Assembly (NCBI GenBank): GCA_914767715.1
Contig: OU612071.1
Location: 17,544,948 to 17,604,947, forward strand
Source of the DNA: Membranipora membranacea
Taxonomy: Eukaryota; Bryozoa; Gymnolaemata; Cheilostomatida; Membraniporidae
Direction of reading: 5' to 3'
DNA: 60,000 nt
The notes under the pieces were generated by a model. That model did not search any database, had not been told where the DNA came from, and worked only from the letters and a program-made list of their open reading frames with translations. Each line of letters begins with the position of its first letter. The stretch's first letter is position 1. The position numbers and the translations under genes are program-made. This document shows positions 30,658 to 42,600 of the stretch, one piece after another.

Positions 30658-31054
30658 TGGTACACATTGCACCCAGATGAAGAAAGAGCCTGGGTCCGTC
30701 TGAGACAGCATCAGGAATGTTTGACGCTTACAAACTTTCCGATACTGTCTAGGACGGACCAAGAAAGACTCGGATTGTGTCATTTTCATGTTCACATTGA
30801 CTGGGATGGCTATCTAGGATGTTCGTCTTGGACAATGCGCACCAGCCAATATATTGTGAACAGAAGAAAGAAGATAGCTCATTGACTACCAGGCGAGGGT
30901 AGTGATGCTATCTGAATATTTTGTACTTTGGCTGCCATTGTGCTGAACATTATACAACTTGGGGCTTTTAATTAGAACAATATTTATATCGATATGTAAC
31001 TCTGTTCGATTTTTTGCTGCTTATAATAGTTATAATATTGTCTTTTAATGCGCA

Positions 31055-31222
31055 TCATGAAGGAGGGTACTGGTCAGTTTACTAGCTGGGAATAAGATGT
31101 ACATTAATATAAAACGTGAGTTCAATCATGCATTTGTTATGCAAGAAATGACAATATTTTTTTAGTCAACTGATTATCAGTATCTTTAAAACGGTTGTAT
31201 AAGGTTATGTGAAAATTAAAAT
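31055..31222 (+). repeat. Left arm of a perfect 168-bp inverted repeat
   Basis: Every base of 31055-31222 is the complement of 32166-32333 in reverse order, with no indel; the match stops at both edges. The arms are 943 bp apart and enclose the orphan MFS exon at 31633-31894. Perfect identity implies a recent duplication or ongoing gene conversion. Confidence 0.92.
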
Positions 31223-31632
31223 GTGGGTGAAGAAATCCAGAACATCACAAGGAATTAGGTACTATAAGCGGTAAATTAATAAGATTAATAGGATGAAGTT
31301 TGTGCATACCTAAGACGTAAGATCTTATCTTAGGATTAAATCAATAGATCAAAATACGTGCAAGTGTGAATAATGTGGGACTTGTCTACAGCCACCCGTC
31401 ATCTTTTACTGGGAAAAATATGAGCAATATTATCATAGTAATTGATTCTAACCGATGACGAAGGAATCGGCAGAACAGGATTTGACTGTCATGTCTACGG
31501 AAGAAGGGGTCAGTAACAAGGACCATCAATTAGTACATAGAACCAGATTATAAGCAGACTCCAACAAGTTTACATCATATCTCTTACATCACTTGCAACC
31601 ACATCTTGCTTGCCGAGCAGGAGCACATCACC

Positions 31633-31894
31633 ATGTCAAAGGAAGCGAGGAGACAGCTTTTAAACCAAGAGCGCAAGGAGATAGTTGCACAGGATGGATT
31701 AGCGGCAGGCTCTAAACTTATAGAGACTTCACTTATAGTGGCAATAATGTTCAACCTCATGCTCAGACTTAGAGACTCGATGCCTATGACTTTCTTTAAC
31801 TACGAAGCCAAGAAGAGAGGATTAATAGAATATCAAACTGGGATTGTTATGGGATGCTATGACTTCGGACGTTGGTCCAGTCTGTCCACTTATC
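31633..31894 (+). pseudogene. Orphan, frameshifted first exon of an SLC18B1-like MFS transporter
   Basis: The ORF starts MSKEARRQLL and continues with the first-exon features of the two apparently intact transporters: a Ser-Lys-Leu-x-Glu-Thr block, a hydrophobic first helix, MPMTFFNYEAKKRG, and GIVMGCYDFGR. Just after FGR, about 8 bases are missing compared with the plus-strand gene at 55400-55672, which shifts the frame to a stop near 31905. The donor equivalent reads GCGAGT where the paralogue has GTGAGT. No second exon is seen nearby. An upstream ATG at 31455 begins a short ORF containing MSTEEG, faintly like the start of the minus-strand transporter. The exon sits between the 168-bp inverted arms. 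Confidence 0.82.
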
Positions 31895-32165
31895 GCGAGT
31901 ATTAGACATCAATCCTTCCATAAATGTTAAACTTGACATTTGCTGTGTAGAAATGTAGCAATGCATGAGTTTCACTCATGATGAGGGTACAAACTTTTAA
32001 GCCAAAGCTTTGCCCATTCCATATCAGCTCTGTAATAACCTGGTAACTGTAACTAATGTCCCTATTCTTGTGGAATGGAGATAAGAGTTTTAAGCATTAG
32101 GATTGTTATTTTAAGTTTCATTGATGGAAATATGGCATGTTGCTGCCTAAAGACTTACTTTGAGA

Positions 32166-32333
32166 ATTTTAATTTTCACATAACCTTATACAACCGTTTT
32201 AAAGATACTGATAATCAGTTGACTAAAAAAATATTGTCATTTCTTGCATAACAAATGCATGATTGAACTCACGTTTTATATTAATGTACATCTTATTCCC
32301 AGCTAGTAAACTGACCAGTACCCTCCTTCATGA
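32166..32333 (-). repeat. Right arm of the perfect 168-bp inverted repeat
   Basis: Exact inverted copy of 31055-31222. On the minus strand the outer edge of the arm encodes MKEGTGQFTSWE and a stop, the end of a small ORF at 32487-32293; the left arm carries the same codons on the plus strand without the upstream part. Confidence 0.92.
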
Positions 32334-32990
32334 GGAAGTTATGGTCTCTCAAACTATCAAGGAGTAGGCAGTCAATCGGCATTAAATATTCATAGACAAG
32401 GAATGTGTTCAGAGCATAATGGATACTATATTTGAAATCTCCATGCTTCATTACATACACCCACCAATTTCTATCACTCTGCTGCAATCCAGTGTTGAGA
32501 AATAGGCGACACTGTCTGATGGTTGTATAAACAAAATGTTATGGGATATCCGCAAGACTGTGACCTAGGTAGAGGGAGTTCCCTACAGGTCAAGTGACAT
32601 ATTGCGTTGAAAAGTATTAAGTATTTTAGTATTCTAGTATCCAATCAAGCTCTTGATCTAGACCTATAACTTCTAACTAAACCCTCACATGAGCTCATAT
32701 AGAAGTATGTTTTGAGTGTCTCAAGCCAGTTAAAAAAGCATCTGTATCCAGAAATTACTATATTAGCTCACATAATGATCATCACACATCGTCATTGAGC
32801 TCTATCGACGTCATCAACTTTTCGGAGTTATCTCCACCTAACTCCAAATTCTTTTCCCACACTATTTTGAATAACTTCTAGAACATGATACTGATAGCCT
32901 TGCTAAATAATGGACAGATGTTATGAAGCACGGAGATTCCAAATCTGGCATGCTCTGAACACAGTCCTTGTCTATGGAACTTTAAGAATC
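32334..32990. repeat. Inverted pair of diverged fragments of an unknown ORF
   Basis: On the minus strand, 32448-32370 encodes VMKHGDFKYSIHYALN and more. On the plus strand, 32921-32990 carries a diverged copy (starts VMKHGDSKSG) with an in-frame stop. About 75 bp align at roughly 80 percent by eye. I do not recognise the protein. The two pieces look like inverted remains of a repetitive element whose end also supplies the 168-bp arm. Confidence 0.45.
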
Positions 32991-33198
32991 AGCCGGCAAT
33001 CCTTGTGGGATGTCACAACGCGTCATACGTGAGACTGTAGACAATATAGTACAATCATAGCGGCGTTGCCTGCTGGGCCACTTGGACCTGGGTTCGAGAC
33101 CCAAATCTCTGAACATTTTGATCATCATCCAATATAATTTAGTATATCATATTAAGTATGATCCCTTGTGACGTCCCACAAGGATTGCCCACTGATTC
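32986..33198. mobile_element. 213-bp inverted-repeat element with a tRNA-like core
   Basis: Terminal arms 32986-33016 and 33168-33198 are inverted with 28 of 31 matches (core GGCAATCCTTGTGGGA). Between them, 33035-33100 resembles a tRNA: a D-arm-like part, GGCGTTGCCTGCTGGGCC, and a T-arm CTGGGTTCGAGACCC. This could be a SINE-like sequence inside a MITE, or a MITE that acquired a Pol III promoter. No target duplication found. Confidence 0.55.
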
Positions 33199-33199
33199 C

Positions 33200-34844
33200 C
33201 AATCACCTTGCAAGTTTGAGAGAACATAACTTCATCTATATTTGGATTCTAAAGCTGGAAATCGCTCTCATGATAGAATAAAATATGATAGAATAAAATA
33301 GAATGAAACATGACAAGGAGGCAACTCCCTTAAAGTCTAGAACTTGCACATTTTAATTTAACTATAACTACAGTCAAGTTAGACAGTTAGACACTGGTGC
33401 CTAGGTATTACTGATGACTATATTATTACTTCACCCTACAATGAAGAGCTGAGGCTATTGTTCCACGTAATTTCCATCTACGTTTGTTGTAAACTCCATG
33501 GCTGAAACTAGAAATTTCTTGTTTTTATGAATACTTTAAGTGATAGTTGATTGTAAGGTTATGAGATTAGATGAGATATTTTTTTACTGGTACATTTAAA
33601 GTATGTGTTGATGATATGTAGGAGACAACCATATCTTAGCATTCAAGGCCCTCACCCTCCCTCCACTCAACTACAGATTTTTATATTAATCAGCCCTTTT
33701 CTTTTGATAAAATGCCGATAATTTATCCATTCATAATGTATGACAGCTTCATTTTAACCTTTTTGATGGTAAAACAATCCCATCCAGTGATAGTCCATTT
33801 AATTTGTAAATTGAAAGCCTCTCAAGGCCCAATTCATTATTTATTATAGATCACCAAGAAAACCTCCTATCTCTATCCATAATTTCTTATACAAAATGAT
33901 GATTATAAATAAATAATAACAAATAATATTAACTTTATTGAACTGATCAGTGCAGGGAAGCAAACAAGATCATGTTTTACAATGGTTAAAAAGACAATGA
34001 CTAACAGACAAGGTAGCGAATAATGAAGAGTGAAAAAAGACACTGATGTTACATGCCTATACACAAAAAAAGAAAAATTATGTCAGTTGGTTAGAATTTA
34101 TAAGTAAAATAAATATCAAATTGAAAGTATTTATGAAAAAAACTTTTACCTATGAGCGATGTTCTACTTGTTGGTCGGGCATGCTTTTGGTGATATCCGC
34201 CTGTCTTAATAACAGGCAGGTGCAGGTACGGATGGTATACATTGCTACGCAGCTTCTCGACGCAGCTGAGGCATTGCTAGACTGCATCAGATAATAATAA
34301 CTTTCAGACACAAAGAAAGGGAATAAAAAAATGCTAGTTGACTTTGAAAATATGGACTATTTTCTTAAGTTCAGCATATGAAATTAATCATTATGAACTT
34401 CATTTATTTGAGCTGCAATATACAGTAAAAAGTAACCAGGTAAAGGTCAATATACTTCATAAATAATAAGTTAGTCTGGTTTTTCTAGAAACCCCACAAA
34501 TTTACCATCATATAAGAATATACCAAATTTAATATAGTTCAATGCTCAGTGAAATATTTATCACCACTTGAATATACCATCATATTACAATCAACCAGGA
34601 GGAGGAAAAGCATTTGCTATTGTGATTCACATTATACAAATTCAATCTAGAGTTTATATCAGGTCAGAACGGCAACATTATGTCATGTCAGCTAAACTCG
34701 GAAAATTTATCATAACCAGGATATCGTTTCTTGCCGTTATGATCAGCTACCAGCATGGTGATAATTATCACTATTAACGGTATGGTCACCTATGTTATTT
34801 TTTGCTCACTAATTTATGTATTTATCCTCTCATGTGGATATCCA
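33200..34844. other. Stretch without a recognised gene
   Basis: AT-rich sequence between the inverted-repeat elements and the tRNA. The short ORF at 34046-34294 has no recognisable domain and no splice partners. Nothing else supported. Confidence 0.4.
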
Positions 34845-34916
34845 TCCCAGGTGGTCTAGTGGTTAGGATCCGACGCTTTCACCGTCGTGGCCGGGGTTCG
34901 ATTCCCCGTCTGGGAG
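34845..34916 (+). tRNA. tRNA-Glu (anticodon TTC)
   Basis: 72 bases fold as a cloverleaf. The acceptor stem TCCCAGG pairs with TCTGGGA (one G-U at the inner end), with discriminator G. The anticodon stem CGACG/CGTCG holds loop CTTTCAC with anticodon TTC at 34878-34880, and the T-arm is CCGGGGTTCGATTCCCCG. The A box (TGGTCTAGTGGTTAGGA) and B box (GGTTCGATTCC) are intact, and a TTTT Pol III stop follows at 34920-34923. No intron and no CCA, as expected of a nuclear gene. It reads GAA codons. Confidence 0.93.
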
Positions 34917-37900
34917 TATATTTTGCTGCTCACCCTGTTACACCAACATGTCCACGAAGGCCTCTTCTGTTCAAATGAGGAAGCTCAATTCGGGAAAACT
35001 GCAGTATACAAAGGAAGCCCTTGTTATTGAAAAACGCTCAAACTGCTCCCCAAAACATTTCAGTTTTTATAATAAGACCTGCATCATATCTTGACCCTGC
35101 ACCATCCATTGACATGGTTACTGCTAGATTTTTTTCAATGTACCTCCAGAAGATGTTGAAAAGATTGATTAGGAGCTATGTGAAATATCTGTCAACAGAG
35201 CCCATTGAAGAAGATGCTACACAAAATGCCAGAATTTGACCCTTTATCATGATAACAATTAAATATTTAATTTGGCTACTGGCACTAACAATTCAGATAT
35301 TTTTTTAAGTAGATGAAAATTTCTATGATGTTGTATTTGGGCCTTAGCATTTCCTCATAATCAAGGACTTAATTTGAAATTTTCCAACATGATTTGAAGA
35401 TTATGTTCTGTTTCTTAGTTGACAGCAGTGTTGCAAATTGTTAGCAACATTTAAAGCATATCGTTGAAGGTAAGATTTCAGGTCCAAAATACGAGACCTG
35501 CACCTTGTCCAGGAATTGATCATCGGACAACTTGATATTTATATTGCCAGTTGTTCCAGCAATGCTACAAGGGAGGACAAAAATTTAAACATTTAATAGG
35601 GGAGAATGTTTAGAGAAGGGTTTTCACTGGATTCTGTGTAAAAAGATAGCAATCATACTATTACCGACATGAATATTGCCGCATAATGATTAGCCTTCGT
35701 TGAATTTGATATAAATATTCAAAGTGTTTTATGGCCTGGAGAGAAGATCACCCTCAAAGAAAGAAGCCCACCTGGACGGCTGACTTTAAACTCCACAAAA
35801 TAAAGTAAATATCCAGACACTGCAGATAGGTTATCAAAAATAATACATGCGCTGACGATTAGAAGTCTTGTTCCTTTTAGCATTTACCTTCAACTTCAAG
35901 GACTACTTACCTTTCAGTTCACAGACCATCACAAAGTTACGGTTAGACACCTGCAATTAGGTCAGATCCACAGACAGCTTCTGGTAACTTATTTAAACGG
36001 AAATATCAAACACACCACATCGCAAACATCAATTTTCATTGTCAATTACAATCTAGTGTGTGGAAAACTGAATTGCCTATTGCTCACTCAGTGAGGAAAC
36101 TTGGCTATCACTAAACTAATCAATCATTCAAGAAATCTACGAAGAACCAGCAGCAAAAAATGTTCCATATGACATGCTGATTGATGGATAAATCCTAAAT
36201 TTTTAATATGGCTGGGTTTTCTTTTATTTTGAAAGTTTGACCGAGAAACAAATTCAGCTGAAAATATTAATCAAAAATTAATAATAAACCAAAACTAATC
36301 AGTAACAAGGATAGGATCATAAAAAAATAAATATTCAATATACATAAGCAAAATAAGATATAGGAAATATGGTTATAATAAGAGTTGAGAAACAGTTACC
36401 ATACACATAACCAAATTATCTAAGGGGTGAACATTGAATCTAAAAAGTGCCAACATAATCTAGATTACTAATTATTGAAGCCCATCACTTCCAATAATCC
36501 CAATCAAGTATTCACCACACAATATTGACAACCAGATATATTGACCTTAAATTAAATTAAATTTATAATGACAAATGACAGTATGAGACGTTATAATGAC
36601 CCTCATGTTTATGTTATTGTTAGATGCTACTATGAAGATTGATAAGGAAGAAACTAAAAAAAGTATATTTCATATTGGGAGCATAACATACGGTTATAAA
36701 TTAGATAAGATTACAAAAATACCATCTTGGAGTCAGTATCATTATGAAAATAAATATGATCAACCATGACAAATTTTTATATTTATATTTCAGTGATAAA
36801 TCTAAATCAGTTTTGGTATGTGAATCTAAATGATGTCTGAAAATAACCATTGAATCATAATCTCTGGAATCAGGGTATTTCAATTTTCCATGTTTGTGAA
36901 GAGCTTCGGGACATATCTTTTAGCTGAGTGGCTTGCCTAGGGCTCTTATGATAATGAGAAAAACAGCAAGCATTGTGAGCTACAATAAAAAAGAGGGAAA
37001 TTATGAAAATGATTTGGAAAACTAGATGTACTTTTGTGTTCATCATTATGTCTTGTCATTATTTTTTGTAAATTCTGACATCCATTGCTGGATATCAATA
37101 ACAATTTGGGTTTAAATATCATACTCAAAACAAGATCTACAAGAATCAAAATCAATCCAAATCTCTTTTTCCGACATTGATGTATCATTTTAACTGCAAA
37201 CAACCTTAGCCATTTTATTTTTTATAAATGTTTTGCTTTATCCCTAGTCATTTATTAATTAAATCAATGTATATATTCAATGTTGTGGGATGTATAAATT
37301 AACTGAAACTGAAACTAATCTAGCCGTCAATGAATGAATAATTCTGAAGTAAATGAAAACCGAAGATGAATTGGACACTTTCCTTGGACCCATAGTTCAA
37401 TTAAGTACATATTAAAGTGTTTGTAAAGGATCAGGTTTTTTGGTATCATTCTAGAGATCTCAGTCTAGTTTATAACATTATTCTATGTTCAAAAGCAGCC
37501 TGTGGCCCAGTTAAGACTTATTTGCCCTCAAAGTTGGGATGAGAAGGTACTAAAAAGGTACTATTTTTTTCCTTTGGAGTTGTGATCACTTGTTGAAAAT
37601 AGTACCTTTTTAGTACCTCAGATTATAATGGGAATATGCAGTACTTTGTAACTAAGGCTTATTGTTATGACACAGTGGTTTTGATATTCTGCATGTGATA
37701 TCAAAACACACAGAATTTATCTATTGAATGAATGAGTGAATACAAGGCATTATTTATCTGTCCCATGTGGTTTGGCTGGTAAAATGGGATAGTGTATGTA
37801 TGACATTTCATAATTCAATGACAAAGCTAACGATCTAAATCGAACATAGCAAAAAATTACAGCTCTAGCTCCTCCGACAGTGAGAATGAAAATTACAGGG

Positions 37901-39451
37901 AGATTAACAGCTCTAGTGAGAGCAAGATTGAATATCATTTCGGAGGCATTTTTTGCAAACCGACGTCGAGTCCATGTGATTATCAGAGGGAAAATATCTC
38001 TGAGGTAGTCACACCACTCAAGTTTAAATCTGTATGATTTCGGTTACTGGAAATAACCCACAGTGCTTTGACACATATAACGTTTTCTGTTAACCATGAT
38101 TACTGCTCGAGATAGAAATTGGCAATATAAAGGCAGATCAATAGATGGCTAAAGTATTTCAAGGTTTTGTTTATATTTATTCGATGAATCAATGAGATTG
38201 TGGCTACATGGATTGTATTGAAGATTATAAATACTAAGATATGACATTCCAATCAAACTCTGTCTATAGCCGTTATGCTTTATGATTAGTGGCTTTCAAT
38301 AGAATTTCAATGGAAGATACAAAATTTACACATGTAGACTGGATGTTTTTCTAATTTGCACAAAAATCTAAAAATAATTTGTTTTTAAATCTCGACATTT
38401 CAGGCATTAGGATGATGTTAAAATCCGAAGCATGCGATGATTAATACTGAGTGATTTGAAGTTTTGAGAATCTTTACAACAATTTTTGCAAATATTCTGA
38501 TGTTTGGACTCACAAGATTTTCTCGGGTAAACTTTGTTGTTTACATCAAAAACTGGAAGCTACAAGTCACAAAGTAAATTGAAGTAAATAAAATTGTCAT
38601 CAGTTATTTCGGACTTCAGGGTGATGAAAAATGTAAATGAATTTGACTGCCTCCTAAAGAGAGGAGTATTGATAATCGTGTAAGCAGTGGAATACCTTGA
38701 GAAACTTTCTATATTATTTTACATCAGATCTTGTCCATCTGTGCATCACAGATACTCAGCACATCTAAACATGGACTATCAATATTACTGACTGAGTGCA
38801 GCAGGCCATATGAGAACCTATGTCAAAGCACACATCAGTCACATAGGAAATTAATTTGTCGAGTTTTTGAGTTATTTCATCACTATGGATCTTATTTGGG
38901 GGGGGGGGCTAGTGTTGGACATTATCGCACGATTTGGTACTAACCATAAAGCATTGTATGGCCCATTTTTAGGTAAATCTGAAATAAGCTAGGCTTTGTC
39001 AGCAAGAAGAATCCATTGCTCCAGTGTAATCTTATTCAAACAGAGTAAACAAGCGCAGCGGTATGAAATGAAAATCACTCGCTTGAAAAGCTGTGGACAG
39101 GGATTGGGTCATAGTCATTGATTGTAATGTACAGTCAGTATTTATAATCTTTGGTACAGTGGTTCTTCTAATCTCTTCTTCAACATGGGCTCATAACAGA
39201 AATGAAGGTTGTTTTGATTAGCGTCTCAACTCATTAAATTTGAACTTTTATGTCATAGACAGACTTGTGAGTGACTTTGTCATGTATTTGCAAAAGTTGT
39301 TATCTAACCACAATAGTCACTAATATTACTGTATTTCCCCCATAATAGGCTCATTACAAATTGCCTGGACAAGTTGGGCTGTGCATGAGTAGGCAACTCA
39401 ATAGTGTTAACTTATAACCCCCAAACCTACCAGACCAAGTAACCCTGAAGA
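34917..39451. other. 4.5-kb stretch without a recognised gene
   Basis: AT-rich. Contains the 23-bp-arm hairpin at 37544-37619 and an 11-G run at 38898-38908. Short ORFs on both strands show no domain, splice partner or codon pattern that I trust. Confidence 0.45.
37544..37619. repeat. Hairpin with 23-bp arms
   Basis: AGGTACTAAAAAGGTACTAT and following bases pair with AAAATAGTACCTTTTTAGTA on the other side, about 30 bp apart. Each arm itself contains two GGTACT units. Possibly a small MITE; flanking sequence shows no clear target duplication. Confidence 0.6.
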
Positions 39452-39457
39452 TTTATT
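39452..39457 (-). promoter_or_regulatory. Candidate poly(A) signal of the minus-strand MFS gene
   Basis: AATAAA on the minus strand, about 170 bases after the stop codon at 39625-39627. It supports the stop as the real gene end, though the hexamer is common in AT-rich DNA. Confidence 0.45.
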
Positions 39458-39624
39458 TTTCATGCAAATGCATGTGTGATAGCTGTCTTAATCTCATTTC
39501 AAGCTCAAAAATGATACCAAGAACCCTGTTCCTTTACAAACACTTTAAGAGGACAGCAGTATTTAATTTTGTTACAACGTCAGACCAAACCTTTAAAACC
39601 AGTCTCGTGAGGAGATAACAACAA

Positions 39625-42600
39625 TTACCTACATTTATACATACATACCACTATAAGATCTACGAATGCGATGATAGTTGTTGCCCACGGAAAACCCAGA
39701 TACTGCTTGGCCACACCAGTCAAAGGTGAACCCAACATGGCTCCAACTGCCATCCCAAAATTGACTGTAGAAGAGATGATCGCGTATGTGTTCACACTGT
39801 CAGCATCATATCCGTTAACTCTGGAAACCAAATGTACACAAAGTGGTAGGAGTGTACATAAATTTTGTGTGATTTCATTAAAACAACAACGATTGAACTG
39901 TTGCTCATGGTGAACTGCAATAGCCAGTATTTTAACCAAGTAAACAATGCATCGCAAATTTGAGGGCTAGGTAAAAGAATCAACCTGCAGGGCTAATAGC
40001 AAAGATTGAACGCTAATTTGACTGACTCAGAATGGTACTCTGGGCTTACTTATGAATACAATTGATAATCTTATCTTGCTAGGACAGATGCACTTCATAC
40101 AATTGTTGAGCTGATATAAGTACATACTACTCAAATAAAGACAGCAATAGCCCATAGATTTGTAATTGGAAGTTTTGTTTTGAGCCTAAATATTGGGTTA
40201 AACTGATTTCACATTGTGGGCTCTACAATGGCATTATGATGACATTCAAGTCATACAAACGATAAGCCCAGCACTTCATGTAAAATATAACTTGTAACTG
40301 ATAGTAATCAGTCTTATTGTATTTTTATAATCATTTATGTTTTTATTTTATTTGACTTCATTGTAAAAAATTTTAAAACTTTCCACAGAGCACCCTACAT
40401 AAACACTTTTATTTCTCAGAAAATGAGATCAATACAATCACTTTCATACAATAACGACAACTATGCTTGTTGATATTCAAACAGTACTGCAATGAAAGGA
40501 TTACAATGTGGGTCGTTCATAAGGAAAATCATAGTCTGAAACCACACAATGTTTTGAAGAAGGTTTTACATAAATATAACTTACAAAGCCAAATTCACCA
40601 GCGCCTGGTATAGTGGAACAAGAATATGTGCCTGAAGAAACGCTTGTACTCCGAATAATATCACTGTCATTGGAAGATAGCTAAAACATCACAAGCTATA
40701 TTTAATTCAGATTTTGGCAGGGAGATAACATTTCCTTGGATTTAAAAAAAAGCTTAATTCGGTGTGCATAAGGTTTAGATTAAAACTAATCTTATGTGGC
40801 TGCAATATCTGCAATGTCACCTAATGGACAAATAACTGCAAAAACTGATCCTCAAACTCAGGGTATGAAACTTATCATCCTTTTAATTATCAATGTAGTT
40901 GCCAGCTTACTAGTGGACACTTATGACGTTATCACCTAGTGCAATTCAATTTCATACCCTGATTTAAAAAAAATCATTTTGTGCAATTTATTTGGCATTA
41001 GGTGGTAATTCTGAGATTAAAGCCTCAATTAGCTGACTTGGAGCTATACTGAATTCAATGAGCACAAATTTGCATGAATGGAAGCAGTAGTTTAAGCTGT
41101 GCTCTAAAAGGTGATCCTTGTTTCACATTCTAGCATATCTTTGGACCGGTAATAAAAGCTAATGATGTACTCACTGATTATACTTGAATAGATGATAAAG
41201 AAGAGGACTCGGGCACATGAATAGGAAGCAGAGTATGTAGAATGGTGCTGTGATTAATATAGTAGAGTATATGTATCCCTGTGTTAAATAATGAAAGAAA
41301 TATAGTTCAATTTTTTGCAGTAAATGAGTATCTAATAAAATAATCGACAGAGTAATCTTCCTCCTTTGTGACATAATGAACTCTTATCTGAGTATTTTTT
41401 CTTTGTGAATGTTTATTTTGCAGCCGTTAAAATGAGTGACCAGTAGATGGATTAAGATTTTAATCAATCTACTTTGCCTGGATGGCACACCCCGAGACAA
41501 AGTATATGAGAAATTAAATGAAGAGTCTTAACTACACAGACATAAATGTGTGGTTATATAGCTCAGGATTTTACACGTAGGGCAACCTTGTTATTCTAAA
41601 CAGTTCTTTCAGATCAAAATCTTTACATTTCATGCGAGTGGTGGGGAGGATGATTTGCGAAAAGACAGTACAGTAAAGAGAGTAAATACAACATTTGTAA
41701 AGAAATTACCCTGTTAGTTACTGCTGATGCCACAAGATTTCCGACGATGTACATCAGCGGTGCTCCTGTATAGTACAAGCTCCATGTCGATATCGTCACG
41801 CCAAACTGTGTGTTATGAAGATTCAATGTTAATCTTGCATGCTACATCTGATTGGATGGTTGTTAATCAGAGTTAATTATCAGTCATTATAACCTCATGA
41901 TATCATGATGGTTAACCATCATGATACCATGGATCATGGATATCATGGATCATGGATCATGATATCATTGGATATCATTTGATATCCAATTTTGAATCAT
42001 ACCATCAACGTTGATGGTATGATTCAAAATTGGATATCAAATGTCTTTGCTTGTAATAAACGTGCCCTGACCTGCTGTTGCTTAAGTGAGGTCACAGAAA
42101 TTTCCCATTGACATCCTGTTAACAACCATGGTGCAGAATAGGTTTCTATTGAAAATTTATATTTTGAGCATGAGTTTGTATAATCATGTTTTGTGCTTCT
42201 ATATTCCATATTATACAATGGCTATCCTGCCTACTGAGGATGATAACCTAAGAGATTAGGAACAAAATTAGGAAGGTTATGACTTACTGTGCTAACTACC
42301 CAATCTCCTGTCATGACATATGTCCCCATAGCTCCATAGAATGATGTCACACACAGCATCAGTAGTATAACTGTACCCGGCAGCTTGATAAAGTCACCTA
42401 TCCCCTTGGTATCTCCACCGGCAGCAATATCCACTTATTTTTAATACAGAAATTTGCATTTGATAATCAGGCGTATATGATTTTATCTGTTTCTCAAAAA
42501 GGTGAAAGCATTGATTCTCAGACCTTCCCACTGTGAAATGAGAGGCCTTTGCCGGTATATTGCCCCTCCATTATTCAAAAGTTGATTGAGGAAATTGAAA

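Larger units (their letters stand above)
28236..31054. other. Upstream region of the kinase gene, no coding exon confirmed
   Basis: This should contain the kinase promoter and one or more 5' non-coding exons, which I could not place. It holds the direct repeat at 29859-30026 and the tandem units at 30598-30657. No other gene is supported. Confidence 0.4.

Noticed and set aside
33035-33100. Genuine tRNA gene
   Set aside because: T-arm is good but the acceptor stem and anticodon arm do not pair; it is better read as a SINE-like core.
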